Made by a program: the position numbers and the translations under genes. 64,000 bases of DNA from Glandiceps talaboti. Its lineage: Eukaryota > Hemichordata > Enteropneusta > Spengelidae. Shown here piece by piece: positions 24,869 to 37,250 of this stretch. The stretch spans positions 11,849,342-11,913,341 of the forward strand of contig NC_135549.1 in the NCBI RefSeq assembly GCF_964340395.1, given 5' to 3'. Each line of letters opens with the position of its first letter. The stretch's first letter is position 1. The notes under the pieces were generated by a model. That model searched no databases. It was not told where the DNA came from and was given only the letters and a program-made list of their open reading frames with translations.

Positions 24869-26040
24869 CATTCTGTGTATGATTAGTATTAATTTAGTCA
24901 CTACAAGTATGTACAGACGTAAAGCGAAATTAAAATATTGTTTGATATAATATTAGTTACATTTAAAGTGGTCATTTTACAGCTGTACATATATAATTAC
25001 ATTAATTTCCTTATCCTTGGTATAATTTCAACTAATAGGCTAGTTAATTGAGTATCAGTCTGAGTACGTACAGACATTAATCAATATTAAAATATTGTTG
25101 ATAGTTATATTAATCACCCTTACAGTGATCATCAACTGTACTTGTTAAATATTTACCTTCCTAAGTGAGTAATAGCTGAAGGTAATCGTTGTTTTCAAAT
25201 AGAAGAAACCAGCGACATTGTGAAACGGTTATAACATCTTTAGATTAATCCAACCTCAAATGTATTACAAAGTGACCGTGCAATGTATAAGATGTTTATT
25301 ACCAGGTTTAACATTTGATGGCGCTTGCTAGATTATTTGAGCATGTTGTCATTGAAAATCGCATTCCCTACAGGTATATCTCTTGAGATGAAAAACCCTG
25401 CCTTTTAATTTTAAAATCATATTCTAAACCAACGCAGTGTGAATATTTGTAAATCAAAAGACTTCATTATATCTATAGAAACGGTGTTGTGATAATTTCT
25501 TTGTACAGCCTATAAAGTGATTATATAACTTTATGGTGTTTTCGCTAACAAAACGAATTCAAGTAATCATACCTTTGTTGAATGAATCGAATCTGAAACA
25601 ACCATTGTAAAAGCATTAGACATGTGGGAGTTAATATAACCTGACGCATGTCAATTTCAACACAGGCCTATAGTTTATTTTCTAAAATCGGCATTCCGAA
25701 CATTCGCAATGCTTTTATTGATTGCTTATAACGTCAGAAGTGGAGACATTCATACATCAATTTCACATTGATAATTACATTGAAACAAGGATCTGATGAT
25801 GAACTGACCTGAATTTGCAATATAGTATTGGGATTAGCGGTGGTAAGAAACGTATAAGGCACCAATATCCCCAGTACAACCTCATACACGTCGTTTTGGT
25901 ATCATGATGAGTCGGCAAACACATGTTGTGTCTCTCAACAAAAACGCAGTCGTTTTTTATTGTGTATGAAGCATATGTTGTAAGCCATTCATGTACGGTG
26001 CACATGAAATTGCTTGATACTAGTATTATCCATATTGAGG
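24869..26040. other. Anonymous sequence, no supported gene
   Basis: Two phrases recur about 180 bp apart: TATGTACAGACGTAAAG...ATTAAAATATTGTTTGATA near 24908, and GTACGTACAGACATTAATC...TTAAAATATTGTTGATAG near 25064. This indicates an old local duplication. No gene is seen. Confidence 0.4.
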
Positions 26041-26278
26041 TAGTAAACAGATAGACAGACAACCAGCCATCCAACCAACCAGACAGATAGACAGACAGAT
26101 CGACAGACAGATATGCATACATACATACATACATACATACATACATACATACATACATACATACATACATACATACATGCATACACACATACACACACAC
26201 ACACATACATACATACATACATACATACATACATACATACATACATACGTACGTACGTATATATATATATATATATAC

Positions 26279-26350
<72 letters not shown>
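26041..26350. repeat. Long compound microsatellite (GACA/CATA/TACG/TA)
   Basis: GACA-type units, a long CATA array with short CA runs, three TACG units, and then about 90 bp of TA. The right end abuts an 18 bp perfect palindrome, TAGTTTTGCGCAAAACTA (26348-26365). The 120-155 codon open frames across it are repeat artefacts. Confidence 0.95.
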
Positions 26351-26352
<2 letters not shown>

Positions 26353-26365
26353 TTGCGCAAAACTA

Positions 26366-26959
26366 TTGCGCTCTGCCACTGCAGTATAGAGCAATCTCTT
26401 AGCAGATTGATACTCACCATGTATATATATATATCAGTTTCATTTGAACACATATATCATGGGAATGATTTTCACACATGATAGCTATGCCCTAATATGT
26501 GTTCACACAAGTAATATGGTCAATTTATATCTAACTAAATGAAGATATTATTATAGCGATATTTATGATGTTATGCCTAATCAAAATTATACATTATTAC
26601 ATGTTTGATAGAAACAATGACTAAGATCAGGTAAAGTAATATCCTGTCTGAAGGTAAAGTAATACATCATCTTTATTTAAAAAGCGTGTATCAGCGTCGA
26701 GGAAACTGCAGCCAGTAAAGTTGAATGTATTCGTCGAAATTGTGACTGGAGTGGAAAGATGATATAATCAAATAATTGACCACCAACGCAATTTATGCAG
26801 AAGGGACAGAGAACAATTGCTTCACAAAGTACAACATAAACAAAGTTTGGATATTTCAGTCGATGTAAATATCATCGCAAAACAGTTTCCTCTTTACAAT
26901 TATTAAGGTACCCCAAACAAAAATAAAAGGAAATGTAAAGCCATCCTGATTCTTGCCGA
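26366..26959. other. Anonymous sequence, no supported gene
   Basis: No open frame or repeat of note is present. Confidence 0.4.
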
Positions 26960-27031
26960 ATTAAACACTGCACCTTTTTTGTTCCGTAAGGAAGAGATGT
27001 ATTCAGTGGGTGGAAGTCTGTGTGTCTGTCT

Positions 27032-27063
<32 letters not shown>

Positions 27064-27760
27064 CTGTCTGTGTCATCGTTTTCTCCATAACGGCTTGCTC
27101 AATTCAAACTAAATTTTGAAGACGTATTCCGTAGGGTAATGGCAAGACTTGATTAGGTTTTGGTAAAACTCCCGTGAATATTAATGAGCAATTTATGTAA
27201 TTAACTATTTTCGGTAATTAGGCCATATCTCAAGAATGCACGCTTCAAATTCATTATAACTTGGTACACACATTTGCGATACCGAAGCGCACCGGTCCTG
27301 AAATATTAGTAATGTAGCTTTTAGTTTTAATAAGTTATTGGCACATATTCGATTGGCCACAAAAAAGAAAAAAAAAAGTTTCTTGTCAGGAAATGTCGTC
27401 TAAAGTGGTGCGACTTTATCACCATTTTCTAAAACATGACTGGCTCAATTCAAACGAAATTTGTGGCATGTGTTCTGTAAGGTAGTGACAAGAACTGATT
27501 AGGTTTTGGTACACATCCCATGAATATTAACGATAAATTTACATAATTAATGGTTTTCGGTAGTTTGGCTATATCTCAAGAATGCACACTTCAAATTCAA
27601 TATAACTTGATACATGCATTTGCGATACCAAAGCGCACTTGTCCTGAAAATATTAGTTTAAATAAGTTACTGTCGTATTTTTTGTAGGCCACTAAAAAGG
27701 AAAAAATAGTTTCTCGTCAGGAAATGTTGTCTGAGGTGGTTCGACGATGCGCTTATTTTT
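26960..27760 (+). repeat. Repeat family B, copy 6, with a tandem-duplicated body
   Basis: The left end has TTCCGTAAGGAAG, a decayed form of the family palindrome. It is followed by a TG/TCTG microsatellite (27016-27072). The body is two head-to-tail copies of a unit of about 330-345 bp. CTCAATTCAAAC...AAATTT occurs at 27098 and 27444, and AGGAAATGTCGTCTAAAGTGG at 27388 recurs with changes at 27719. Both units hold GTAATTAGGC-type and CTCAAGAATGCAC phrases typical of the family. Confidence 0.65.
27016..27072. repeat. (TG)n / (TCTG)n microsatellite
   Basis: TCTG units flank a central TG run. It is the microsatellite of repeat family B copy 6. Confidence 0.9.
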
Positions 27761-28111
27761 TTTTTTAACATTCTCAACAAGTGTCACAGTACATGTTGCG
27801 GTTGGCCAGGAGATCACTAACAGCAATGAGCAAATAGCAATCAATGAGAAAAAATAATTTATTACTGTTCTGTTGTATTCAACAATTGTCTGTAGGAACG
27901 ACAATCTCAAAACTTTGCCCTTACGGAAGGCATTCAGTTTAAATCTTGTTATAATTATATTATACCTTTCATTATATAAATTGCTTAAAACAAAATACAA
28001 TACAGCTACGAATTGTCAAGGACCGAGACATTATGCGAGGAATAGCTATGATCATAGTAAATCTAAGATTTAAAAACTGTAAAATGTTTAAATGCGGACA
28101 GCTGCACTGAC

Positions 28112-28172
28112 CTGCTGTGTGATTCGCATCCAACCACAGCGTAAAAGTCTGAGGAAAGTCTCCCCTTGCAAC
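28112..28172 (-). CDS. Possible 61 bp internal exon, unknown protein
   Basis: On the minus strand the acceptor is TTGTACTTATTTCAG and the donor is CAG/GTCAGT, both good matches to consensus. All three frames are open over this short length, so the reading frame is undetermined. One frame reads DFPQTFTLWLDANHTA. No neighbouring exon was identified. Several overlapping open frames of 60-95 codons lie within 27.7-30.1 kb on both strands. They suggest the interval is less repeat-derived than its flanks but do not prove a gene. Confidence 0.25.
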
Positions 28173-30424
28173 CTGAAATAAGTACAAAACAAGATAAGGT
28201 GATTTTATTTATATGGATGTCACTGGGCAAAATAGAGTACAGGTCAAGCAACAGTCAAAGTGGCGTGTGACATACCCGACAATTAGTATAGTGTGTTACA
28301 ACGTGCTTGCCATTCACAAAATAATATGGAGAAATACGACTGCAGCAAAAGTGTGCGTTACTCTGTTACCCATACTTACCTACGCGACAGAATAAAATGT
28401 TACGATTTACAGGTGTTGTGTCATATCATCGATGCGTAAGGTTGGTCAGACAATGACGATTCGTGACAATACTGTTACAGTAGTCAAGAGAAATGACCCA
28501 TGCAATTAAAATGACTGTGGATGCAGTAATGACTATTTTAGTGTTGACTATCATTATATACCTCTTATGCCCAATGCTGAAGTCCACGCAATTTGTATAC
28601 CTACTAGATCTGTCATCCAAGCACCAGGTGTCGATTGACAAATTAAAAAGTTACTGTATTGTATCATTTCCAGAGATAAACTATGACAGTCTTACATAGT
28701 GAGTTTACCGGAGACAGACTTTACCATAGACCGACAGCGTTACGTTTTTGTAACTTATGCCTCGAGGTACAATTTGTGAATCATCTGGTGTGTATGTGCA
28801 GCGGTTCTGAAGTATCATACATTTTGAACCTTACTGAAGAAATATTACTTTTGAAGAAATCTTTTGAGAGATTGCATCCCAATCATGCAACCCGTGGGTC
28901 TACACGGAATAAACTGTTTCCCCATGTGAATCTTGTACAAATTGGTTACATTTGTAACACTCCATAAGATGTGATACCTTTCTGCACCGAGCTCAACTTT
29001 TCCAATACTGTAACAATGAAGGTGTGTGCCCGTTGATAGACAAGGACGTCGCGCTGTATCATTGCCTTGTGTGACAATCTCAGAAAGATTGAAAAACACA
29101 ATTTGCGATTTCCCAAATGGATATCATAATAACATTTCCTCCTTTAATTATACATATTGGTTCGAGGGTGTTGCAATTCACTAACTTAAACATCGAATCT
29201 ATATCTCTAGCGATCCCTGTTATGTTCGATACATTTTCTTTCACTTTCAGCCACACCATGAAAATGTCTGGATCCTCAATGATGGAACAGATATTTTATT
29301 GTGGCGGCAAGACCACTCTTAATTGGTCATTGATATTTGACCAAACCTAATTACAACTTGGAAAGTACGTATACATCAACAAATTTCAGTCATGCCGAAG
29401 TCAAATTTGAAACTTATTATCATTCCTGTCCCTTTACAACTCTCTGACCTCTGTGAATGCCAGATCATTACATTGCCTAAAGGCTTCTAAGGGAAAAATA
29501 TAGAACAATACAAATTAGTGTGATTACAGGTAAAAGTGGTTGTTAGTTAGTATCAGGTGTAGATGTCTGAAACGGTGCAAACTACTTTCCTTCTTGCCCG
29601 CAGGCCAAGCTTGTTAAGCTTTTCCAGGTCTAATTATAGGTAGATTAAAGTTTCGGTAGGCGACATCCTATCTGATACCTTGCGTAAATTTCACCAAATA
29701 ATAAATTTGATGAGGTGATCTAGGAGCCAAGTACACAAGGTGGCACTGATTTTCATTCAAAGCTTATGTTACTGTCGGTTTGAATTTAGTATTAGCAAAT
29801 ACAAATGTAAAAAGAGCGCAAATGAGAGATAATATTACAATAGGTAAAAAGTATATCAGTACAAGTGTGCAGAGTGGATTCACAATTTCACGGCTGTGTC
29901 AAATTCCCGTTCTGATTCCCAAACCATCGTGTTTATCGTCGCCATGGTTAAAGATGGAGTCATAATATTACCTGCTATTTATCCACAATTACGTATTTTT
30001 CAAGAAAGTGATATCTTTTTCCACAAAAAGGATATGTACATGTATTCTGGGATATTACTGGTTAAGATTACTTCATGTTTCAGTGTGAATTCTGTTACAG
30101 TTTGCGGCTAAATCAATTTGAAAGAAGTAAGTTTTCCGACAGCGGAATTAAAATGGAGAAGACTTGGAAATATTCATAAACATCTAGACCGTGTCGAGTT
30201 CTTGTAATTACAGTTTAGTTTGTCGCACAAGCTCAATATTTTACTGAAAGTTGCAATGAATGGCCGTGAATGAAACTGACCAGCGGTGGACCATGACCGT
30301 ACGTTTAAGCTTTCAAGCGACATAAGATGTTATTTAGGATTTCTGCAAAGTTTGCCAATGACTGAATAGAATAATGATACAGTCATATTTTTACATGGTA
30401 TCGTCTTGGCGTGGATGTTTCAGC
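28173..30424. other. Unique-looking interval with several uninterpreted open frames
   Basis: Open frames at 28493-28699, 28683-28967 and 29117-29350 (plus), and 28845-29099 (minus), have varied composition but no recognisable motif. A minus-strand frame at about 29115-29285 contains DIFMVWLKVKENVSNITG and is open for over 60 codons without a clean splice-site pair. I do not call genes here. Confidence 0.3.
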
Positions 30425-30930
30425 CACCCCCCCCCCGCCCACACACACACACACACACACATTTTTGTGTTCGGATGGCAAAGGTCACCAACCATTAGCT
30501 CCCAATATGACAGGGCTGGGGAGGGGACACTATAAGAGTGACACATGTCCGTCAGACTGTTTGTTCATTCTTTATCACTCATATCTCAGACACCTAAGAC
30601 GCAATTTCAAAAACAAATAGCCAAGACCTTGACCTTTATGACAAAATGGCGGCCATTTTTGCCCTTAAAATATAGATTTTGCGTTATATTTCCAAAGGTT
30701 TCACACACGTAGACACCACATAAGTGTCTAACCCACATAATCAATGATAACCTTTCTAATGAGTTCTTCAGATTTTACCTTGACCATTATTTTAAGGCCA
30801 AAACTGTTTTCCAACCATAACTCAACAAGTTCAATACTCAGAGACTCCATTCAAGTGTGTACAACCATGTTATCATAATATTCTTGCCATATCTTGACCC
30901 CCCCCCCCCCAGCTTCAAGGTAAATTAGCA
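30425..30930. repeat. Degenerate repeat with C and CA tracts
   Basis: A poly-C tract and a (CA)n run (30427-30462) are followed by phrases that repeat internally. CCTTGACCTTTATGACAAAATGGCGGCC at about 30627 (written here as CCTTGACCTTTATGA plus CAAAATGGCGGCC) resembles CCTTGACCATTATTTTAAGGCC at about 30778. A related CGACAAAATGGCAGCC phrase occurs near 39699. This is probably an old repeat family, distinct from A and B. Confidence 0.4.
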
Positions 30931-31139
30931 AAATATCATTACAGTTCGATGTTTTGTGCCTAGTTACACCATTCAAGATTCTGCTCCAGGGTTTATACAA
31001 GTATTAAGTAAACTTCAATTAGCATATTATGTTAGAGTTAATGCTTGTTCAGAATACATAATGTCTTTACAAGTCAGAAAAATGCTCCCCGATGTCCTTG
31101 AACGTGAAAATCATGATACTAACCGTCCCATAGTATAAT

Positions 31140-31375
31140 TGATACTTATTGATTTGGCAATTAAATCTTATTATTATCAATGATTTTAGCTCTAAAAACT
31201 GGCCACCTCTTAGCTATATACGTAACATATATATATATATATATAACCATGCAAGATTTAATTTAATTTGAGCCAATACATAAAGATGACACAGTTAGTC
31301 AAACAAGCAGACGGACAAACATATCACTGATTCAATACTCCGCCCTGAGGAAGGTAGAAATATACTGCCAAAATA
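31140..31375 (-). repeat. Repeat family B, copy 7 (reverse, fragment)
   Basis: Weak module similarity is seen, with a TA microsatellite at 31226-31246, GACAAACA units, and a right end GCCCTGAGGAAGGT that resembles the decayed terminal palindrome of the family in reverse orientation. Confidence 0.35.
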
Positions 31376-32430
31376 TTTCTTGTATCCTTCTTCACTGTGC
31401 TAATATATTATTTACAGTTCTACGATGGCAATAAGGCAGCAACGTGCACCCTAGGTCAATTTTGCTGTCATTTACTTGAAATTCTTGTCAATTTGCTAAC
31501 CAAACGAATATAAATGAAAACATTGCCTAATATCAATTCGGGCTTGATTTAACATGGATAGTAAACTTACACATTTGAGAAGACGATTAATCGACACATA
31601 AAAATGAATCATATCATAAACTCGATATAGAAGAAATTATGGACTGAGTGCTGATGTACATTCTTGATTATATTAAGCCATTTGTGTTAAGTTGGCCCTA
31701 ATCAGGTTGCCCAACCTTCAGCAGTGATCGTTGAAATTGTTGTGGTTTGCACTATCATCGCTTATAATGGGAGGGAAATGGGGTTCTCTCTGGTCAGAAT
31801 GAACATCAATCTAATTTAGCCTATACCGTGATTCTCGATTGTTCATAAATCATTCCCTTACTGAGGTCTGCTGGGTTACATCTTGTTGCAAAATTCAATC
31901 ATTTAGTCGATACATGATTCATTAACCGTCAAAACGAGTGTCCTCATCGAGAAATTAAGGGATTCCATCATTGACAGGGTTGTGCTCACCATGATATTAT
32001 ATTTTACAAGGAATTGGATAATAAATCTTGGTCGATATAACCAAAGCCAAACGGCTGTAAAAGTCTAAGAGGGATTATAATTTATGTCTTTTCTCCTGTG
32101 ACAACTAGGTTGTACAGTAGACAACGTATCAGAACTTTGTTGCGATTATTGATGACATTTTCGTACTCTCTAAACAGTATGTCTGTAAATACTCAGTACA
32201 GTTGGGATTTTTTTCAGAGAACATTAATTTAATTCAAGCTGATCCAGTCTGTAGTGCGTCATTAATTTTTATTTCTTTGGTGAATTCTTTCTATATTGGA
32301 ATTCTCTGCCTGCAAGTTATATTGACATAGTTAAATTACCGCAGTGTCGATGTGGGTAATATCCAAACATTCTAAAATTCATTCAGGGGCCTAGAGTCCT
32401 ATCAATTTTCATTCACCCCTCCCACCCTCC
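31376..32430. other. Anonymous sequence, no supported gene
   Basis: Nothing is recognised in about 1 kb. Confidence 0.4.
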
Positions 32431-32553
32431 CTCACACACACACACACACACACACACGCACGCACGCACGCACGTACGCACGCACACACACACACATACA
32501 TACATACATACATACATACATACATACATACATACATACATACATACATACAT
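32431..32553. repeat. (CA)n / (CACG)n / (CATA)n microsatellite
   Basis: Blocks of CA, CACG, CA and CATA lie in order, similar in plan to the mosaic at 23388. Confidence 0.95.
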
Positions 32554-33649
32554 AGCATCCACTTTGGTATTGCTGATACCAATATCGATGGTACTACAAG
32601 ACTGAGGTTTGCTGTCAAGTTAATGTCGCCGTGCTTTTCCGTATTCTTTGTCAGCTTGTGGTAAAAACAGACAAGTTGTCTGTGGTAAAGATTACTCTCA
32701 AATTGTTAAATATTCACCCATTGCAAACACATATATATATCATGAAATTCCTCACAATCAACGAATTTACCAGTTAATGAAATGCTTTTTAAGAGACGTA
32801 TAGAAGACGTGTTTTAATAGAGGTTATACTCTACCCAGTTGACTCTAAGGTTGTACTCATGATGGTAAGATACAATGTCGTCACCGGACATTAGTTGGTG
32901 TACTCTATAAGGCTGGGTGCACTGTGGCGTCATATGTTTGTTTGGCATATGTCATGTTCTGCACTCGTTGAAAGCTGCAAACAATGCTATGGTCTCCCTT
33001 GCTGGTCAGGATAATAACTGTCTGATTATAGAAGTATCATATTTAATTTGTTAGAAGGTCGATGTTCAAGCAAGAATTTTGAGAGATCTGTAGGGAGATG
33101 ACTTTAGGAATAATTCTAAAAGCCCTTAGTGTGGCATCCATTCTTGCAAGATTATGAATACCAGGCGAATAGAAAATTACTTGAATCGTATTTATATGCC
33201 ATCCTATTTTATCTAAACCAGATGTAATAAAAAGTATTTCATGCAGGAATGAATTCTGCATTTCGTCAGACTGCGTTTGTTATATGTTGCTTCACTTCTT
33301 TAACACAATATACACATTCCGTATGCGTCAGAATCGGATAAGGATTGCGTGGATCAATACGACAATCACGCGCTACTGTATACATACGAATGCCATATAA
33401 GTATACCACGGAGTATTAGCTGCTTCGATTTCAATCTCCCATCTTAAATATTCCAACAAAGCCCTGAAATTGTACATACAAATAATGGTTGGCTTTAGGC
33501 AACATTCATTAAAAATACTCTGTATCTAAAGTATTGGAAATACATTACCGTAATTGGCAACAGTGATGATACTTGGTGTGCTATTTCTTGCAACAGATTT
33601 CTATCAAATTGTTTTCCCTAGCAAGTGTAAAGAATCTCCTTGTTCTTTT
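32554..33649. other. Anonymous sequence, no supported gene
   Basis: Only background open frames are present. Confidence 0.4.
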
Positions 33650-33707
33650 TACTGCATGTAAGGGAACGGTATGTATGTATGTATGTATGTATGTATGTAT
33701 GTATGTA

Positions 33708-33776
<69 letters not shown>

Positions 33777-34450
33777 GAATTTCTCAAAAACAATTTGTTC
33801 TATTCACACATTTGATACACATTATTTAGGGTAATGGCAAGAACTGAATAGATTTCGGTGAATGTCACATGATTATTATTGATTCGTTCCATAACAAAAT
33901 GATGTCAGTAATTAGGCAATACTTTAAGAATGAATGTCATATAATTTGGTATGTACACTGATGATAAGAAAGAACATTTGACCCATAAAACATGTTGATG
34001 TAGCTTTTAGCATTTATGAATAATTTGCATATTTCATGAATTTCTGTACTTAGACGATATCTTTGGAACAGTAGCTTCAAATTTCATAGAATATTGTACA
34101 TACTTTGATGATAACAAGGTGCAAATGTCCCACAATTCGTTGATGTAATGACTCATTTACATTAGGCAATTTCGTTAATTAGCAAAGATAACTAAAGAAT
34201 GCAAACTTCAAACTAAGTAGTAAGTACATACATATATTGTAACAAAATACTCAAGTCCGATAATGGTTGTTGTTGTCGATTGTAACTTTGATATGACATT
34301 TGCATAATTGATTATTTTTTGTAATTGGGTTATATTTTAGTCAAATCTCGTATAATTTTGGACATCGATGATAAAAGAAACACTGTCTTATAAAAGCTTG
34401 TTGGTGTAGTTTTGATTTTAATAAATTATTTGTATAATGATTAAAAATAC
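33650..34450 (+). repeat. Repeat family B, copy 8
   Basis: The left end GTAAGGGAACGG is a decayed palindrome arm. It is followed by a TATG/TG/TCTG microsatellite (33671-33778) and then GGGTAATGGCAAGAACTGAATAG, as in copy 6. Four modules follow, with TGTTGATGTAGCTTTTAG, AATTTGCATATTTC (34021) and CATTTGCATAATTG (34300). It is the best preserved forward copy for module order. Confidence 0.65.
33671..33778. repeat. (TATG)n / (TG)n / (TCTG)n microsatellite
   Basis: Three pure blocks in order. It is the microsatellite of repeat family B copy 8. Confidence 0.95.
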
Positions 34451-35599
34451 TAATAGAGATTTACCATATATGGTAACTCAGAATATTTCGCATATAGATA
34501 ATGCGTGAAGGGATTAATCAAATTTAAGGCTTGCAATTTGTCCTTGCAGAATACTTTCAGTTCACATATTGTTGATTGTATGCATGTATACCATGATCCC
34601 TTGGTGTAGTGTACTCCCACAATATTGAAATGTAAAAACGTTGATGGACTCCTTATGCATGCTGTTAATGGGTTTTGAAGTAATAATTAACGAAGTTTCA
34701 TGAATTATTTTTCAAGAAAAATGTGCGATAAATAGATATGCTTAGTGTCCATTATATTGGAATGAATGTATTGTTAACAAATATATCAAATCTTTTGAAA
34801 TAGGAGTTAGCTTTGAATGTACGGCGTTATAGCAAAGTTTCTCATACCTTAAGAAGCATCGTTGGATTTCTAGTCACAGATAGCAGTAAAGACAACTACA
34901 GCTATTCACATCTAACTTCAACAAGAGGTTCTGAACATAGAACATTAATACTCAGAGTACTAGATTTTGTTTCAAGTTAAAAGTATTAGTTTTTCCCCAT
35001 TTGCATCGTGGAAGTTCATATTTCCTTTGTCATGACTTCAGTACCATACCTAAATTATTCAGCTTCATGGCGCCATTAATGGTATGCATGCCATACTAAC
35101 CTATCAGCGATTCCCAGTAATCGCATGCTGATTATCCTACTAGTACGATGAGAATTTTATTAGAAATTTCCCATAGGATCAATTTAATGAATAAAATATA
35201 TGAGCGGATCCTTGTGAAATCAGTGGATGAGAACGAAGTACGATAAACGAAGTGCAATTATAGATGTCTTCAGAGACATTTGTACGTGTTTTTTTTCATT
35301 TTCTTAAAAAGAAATGTTTAAGATGATTTAATGCATATTGTTTAATATAATGTCTTGGAAAAGTGGTTTTTGAAATTGACATTTCCAATCGTTTTAATAG
35401 ACTATAATTGTAACTATAATCAGCAGACACGATTTAAAAGGAAATGACCCTTCTCTTTTGGGACCATGTGGAAATTATGTATGATTTTTAAGAGACACAA
35501 CACTCAATTATTCTATATGAATAGAGGTTTATCTGCATCACCACTTGAACGTATCAACGTATTTGTGTCATCTGGTAAAATACCAAGAAAAATGATTCA
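34451..35599. other. Anonymous sequence, no supported gene
   Basis: Nothing is recognised. Confidence 0.4.
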
Positions 35600-35886
35600 T
35601 TTATTATCCATGAATTATATAATCATATCGTATAGAACCCCATAGTGTGTTTAAAGTAAAGAATGGTGACCAATAAAAAATTCATATGACGTAATTGCCA
35701 GAAATGACTGATGGCGAAACGCTTTGGAGAAATTACGCGAACAAATACAACATTTGATTTGCATCTCCATGCACCGTAGGTCTGTATGTATTGTCGACAG
35801 CCATCGTACGTTGGGCAATGCCAGTGATGAATTATTTTCCACATATAAGAGATAGTACCAGTTGAAGTCATTCGGTCCAAGTTTTC
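35600..35886 (-). CDS. Possible terminal exon with polyadenylation signal, unknown protein
   Basis: On the minus strand an acceptor-like TTCTAGACAG precedes position 35886. A frame stays open for 77 codons to a TAA at 35651-35653, and AATAAA (35600-35605 on the complementary reading) follows about 45 bp later. The translation contains GPNDFNWYYLLYVENN and later CCICSRNFSKAFRHQ. The second phrase looks superficially like half a C2H2 finger but lacks the paired histidines at the right spacing. No upstream exon was identified. The evidence is an open frame plus two weak signals. Confidence 0.2.
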
Positions 35887-36282
35887 CTGTCTAGAACCCC
35901 TGAAATCCATACTTATACTCGCTTACATAGGTGCAACAGTTTGCAGATACCGACTGGTCTGGGTACACATCGCTTTAAAGTATACTTAAACGCAAACAGT
36001 ATAGACATGACCTTTCCCCGAAATACAGCGTCATAAGTTTCAAACGAAGCCTAGTGGAATTTCTCAAGTAAATGTTTGAGTATAGCAAACATAGCAATGA
36101 TATTACACACATGATTGGAAACCACATTGGGTTAGGTGAATGTTAACATCTAAGCAATGCGTGTTGTAGACAGATAAAAAGTTATGAAACCTATACCACA
36201 GTCCATGGCAATCATGATAGTGGACAAGTAACAGGAGAGGACTTATCTTTCAATAAGAAAACACAATCACTGTAACATTCTT

Positions 36283-36371
36283 CGCCCCCCCCCAAAAAAA
36301 AAAACCCCAAAAACCAAACAAACAAACAAATAAACAAACAGACAAACAAACAAACAAACAAACAAACAAAA
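36283..36371. repeat. (CAAA)n simple repeat after a C/A tract
   Basis: Poly-C, then poly-A, then CAAA units with one TAAA and one CAGA variant. Confidence 0.9.
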
Positions 36372-37212
36372 ACGCATCGGATTCCGTGTCTTTATCTTCA
36401 ATATATTTACACAGGCGGTAACATTCTGGATTTACAAGAGCAAAGTTCTGTCTGACCTGTAATTTTACCCAATACCATGCTTTAAATTCAGGATATCACA
36501 TATTATGAATCGTATATTCGTATCTTTACAAACCGTCCCGCCAAGCTTCACATTCGAATCATCCAACCGAAAAGTCATTTTCAACAATTCTGTATTGGAT
36601 ATCTCTTCATTAATAAACTATTTAAAATGGTAAATCCTGCTTAGGATAGGCCTACAATAGCCTCAGTATTGTTTGGGCAAGGGTTAACGAGATTTGGAGC
36701 TCCAATATTTTTGTTTCCCCCAAAATGCTTTGTCCCAGTTTACAAATCTTCAAAGACAGATTTGCCAATTTGTATAACTCTTTAAAAAAAGTTTGCAGAG
36801 TGCAGAGTTGGTGAAAACGACTGTTCTGGGTGAAATGTGCATAAAACAAAATCAGCGTCACCTTTGTTCCCGTTGATACATCAGATTCTGAACACTTTTG
36901 TTTTGACGAGAATTTGTGAAAGAAGAGATTACAATAAAAATGCATTTTGGGAAAGGACGCAGTATGGAGGGAAAGTTACAAACATGTACTGATACGACAA
37001 TACATACAATATCCAATCGATTTTATGTTAATCGTAGTATGAATACTCATTTAAGTATTAGTAATCGGATGTACATTCAATACCCACAGCTATTGGTCTT
37101 TAGTCTAAATTTTAAGTACTTTCCAAGCACTCATAGTAAATGAAATAGAAATATATTAGTACATGCTACTTAACTAAGTTGCATCAAGACCATGTAAGCT
37201 TACAGTCTGTTA

Positions 37213-37249
<37 letters not shown>

Positions 37250-37250
37250 G
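37213..37250. repeat. (GAT)n microsatellite
   Basis: About twelve perfect GAT units. Confidence 0.95.

Noticed and set aside
35700-35760. Apparent C2H2 zinc finger (CCICSRNFSKAFRHQ)
   Set aside because: The two cysteines fit, but the second half lacks two histidines at the correct spacing, so it is treated as coincidence.
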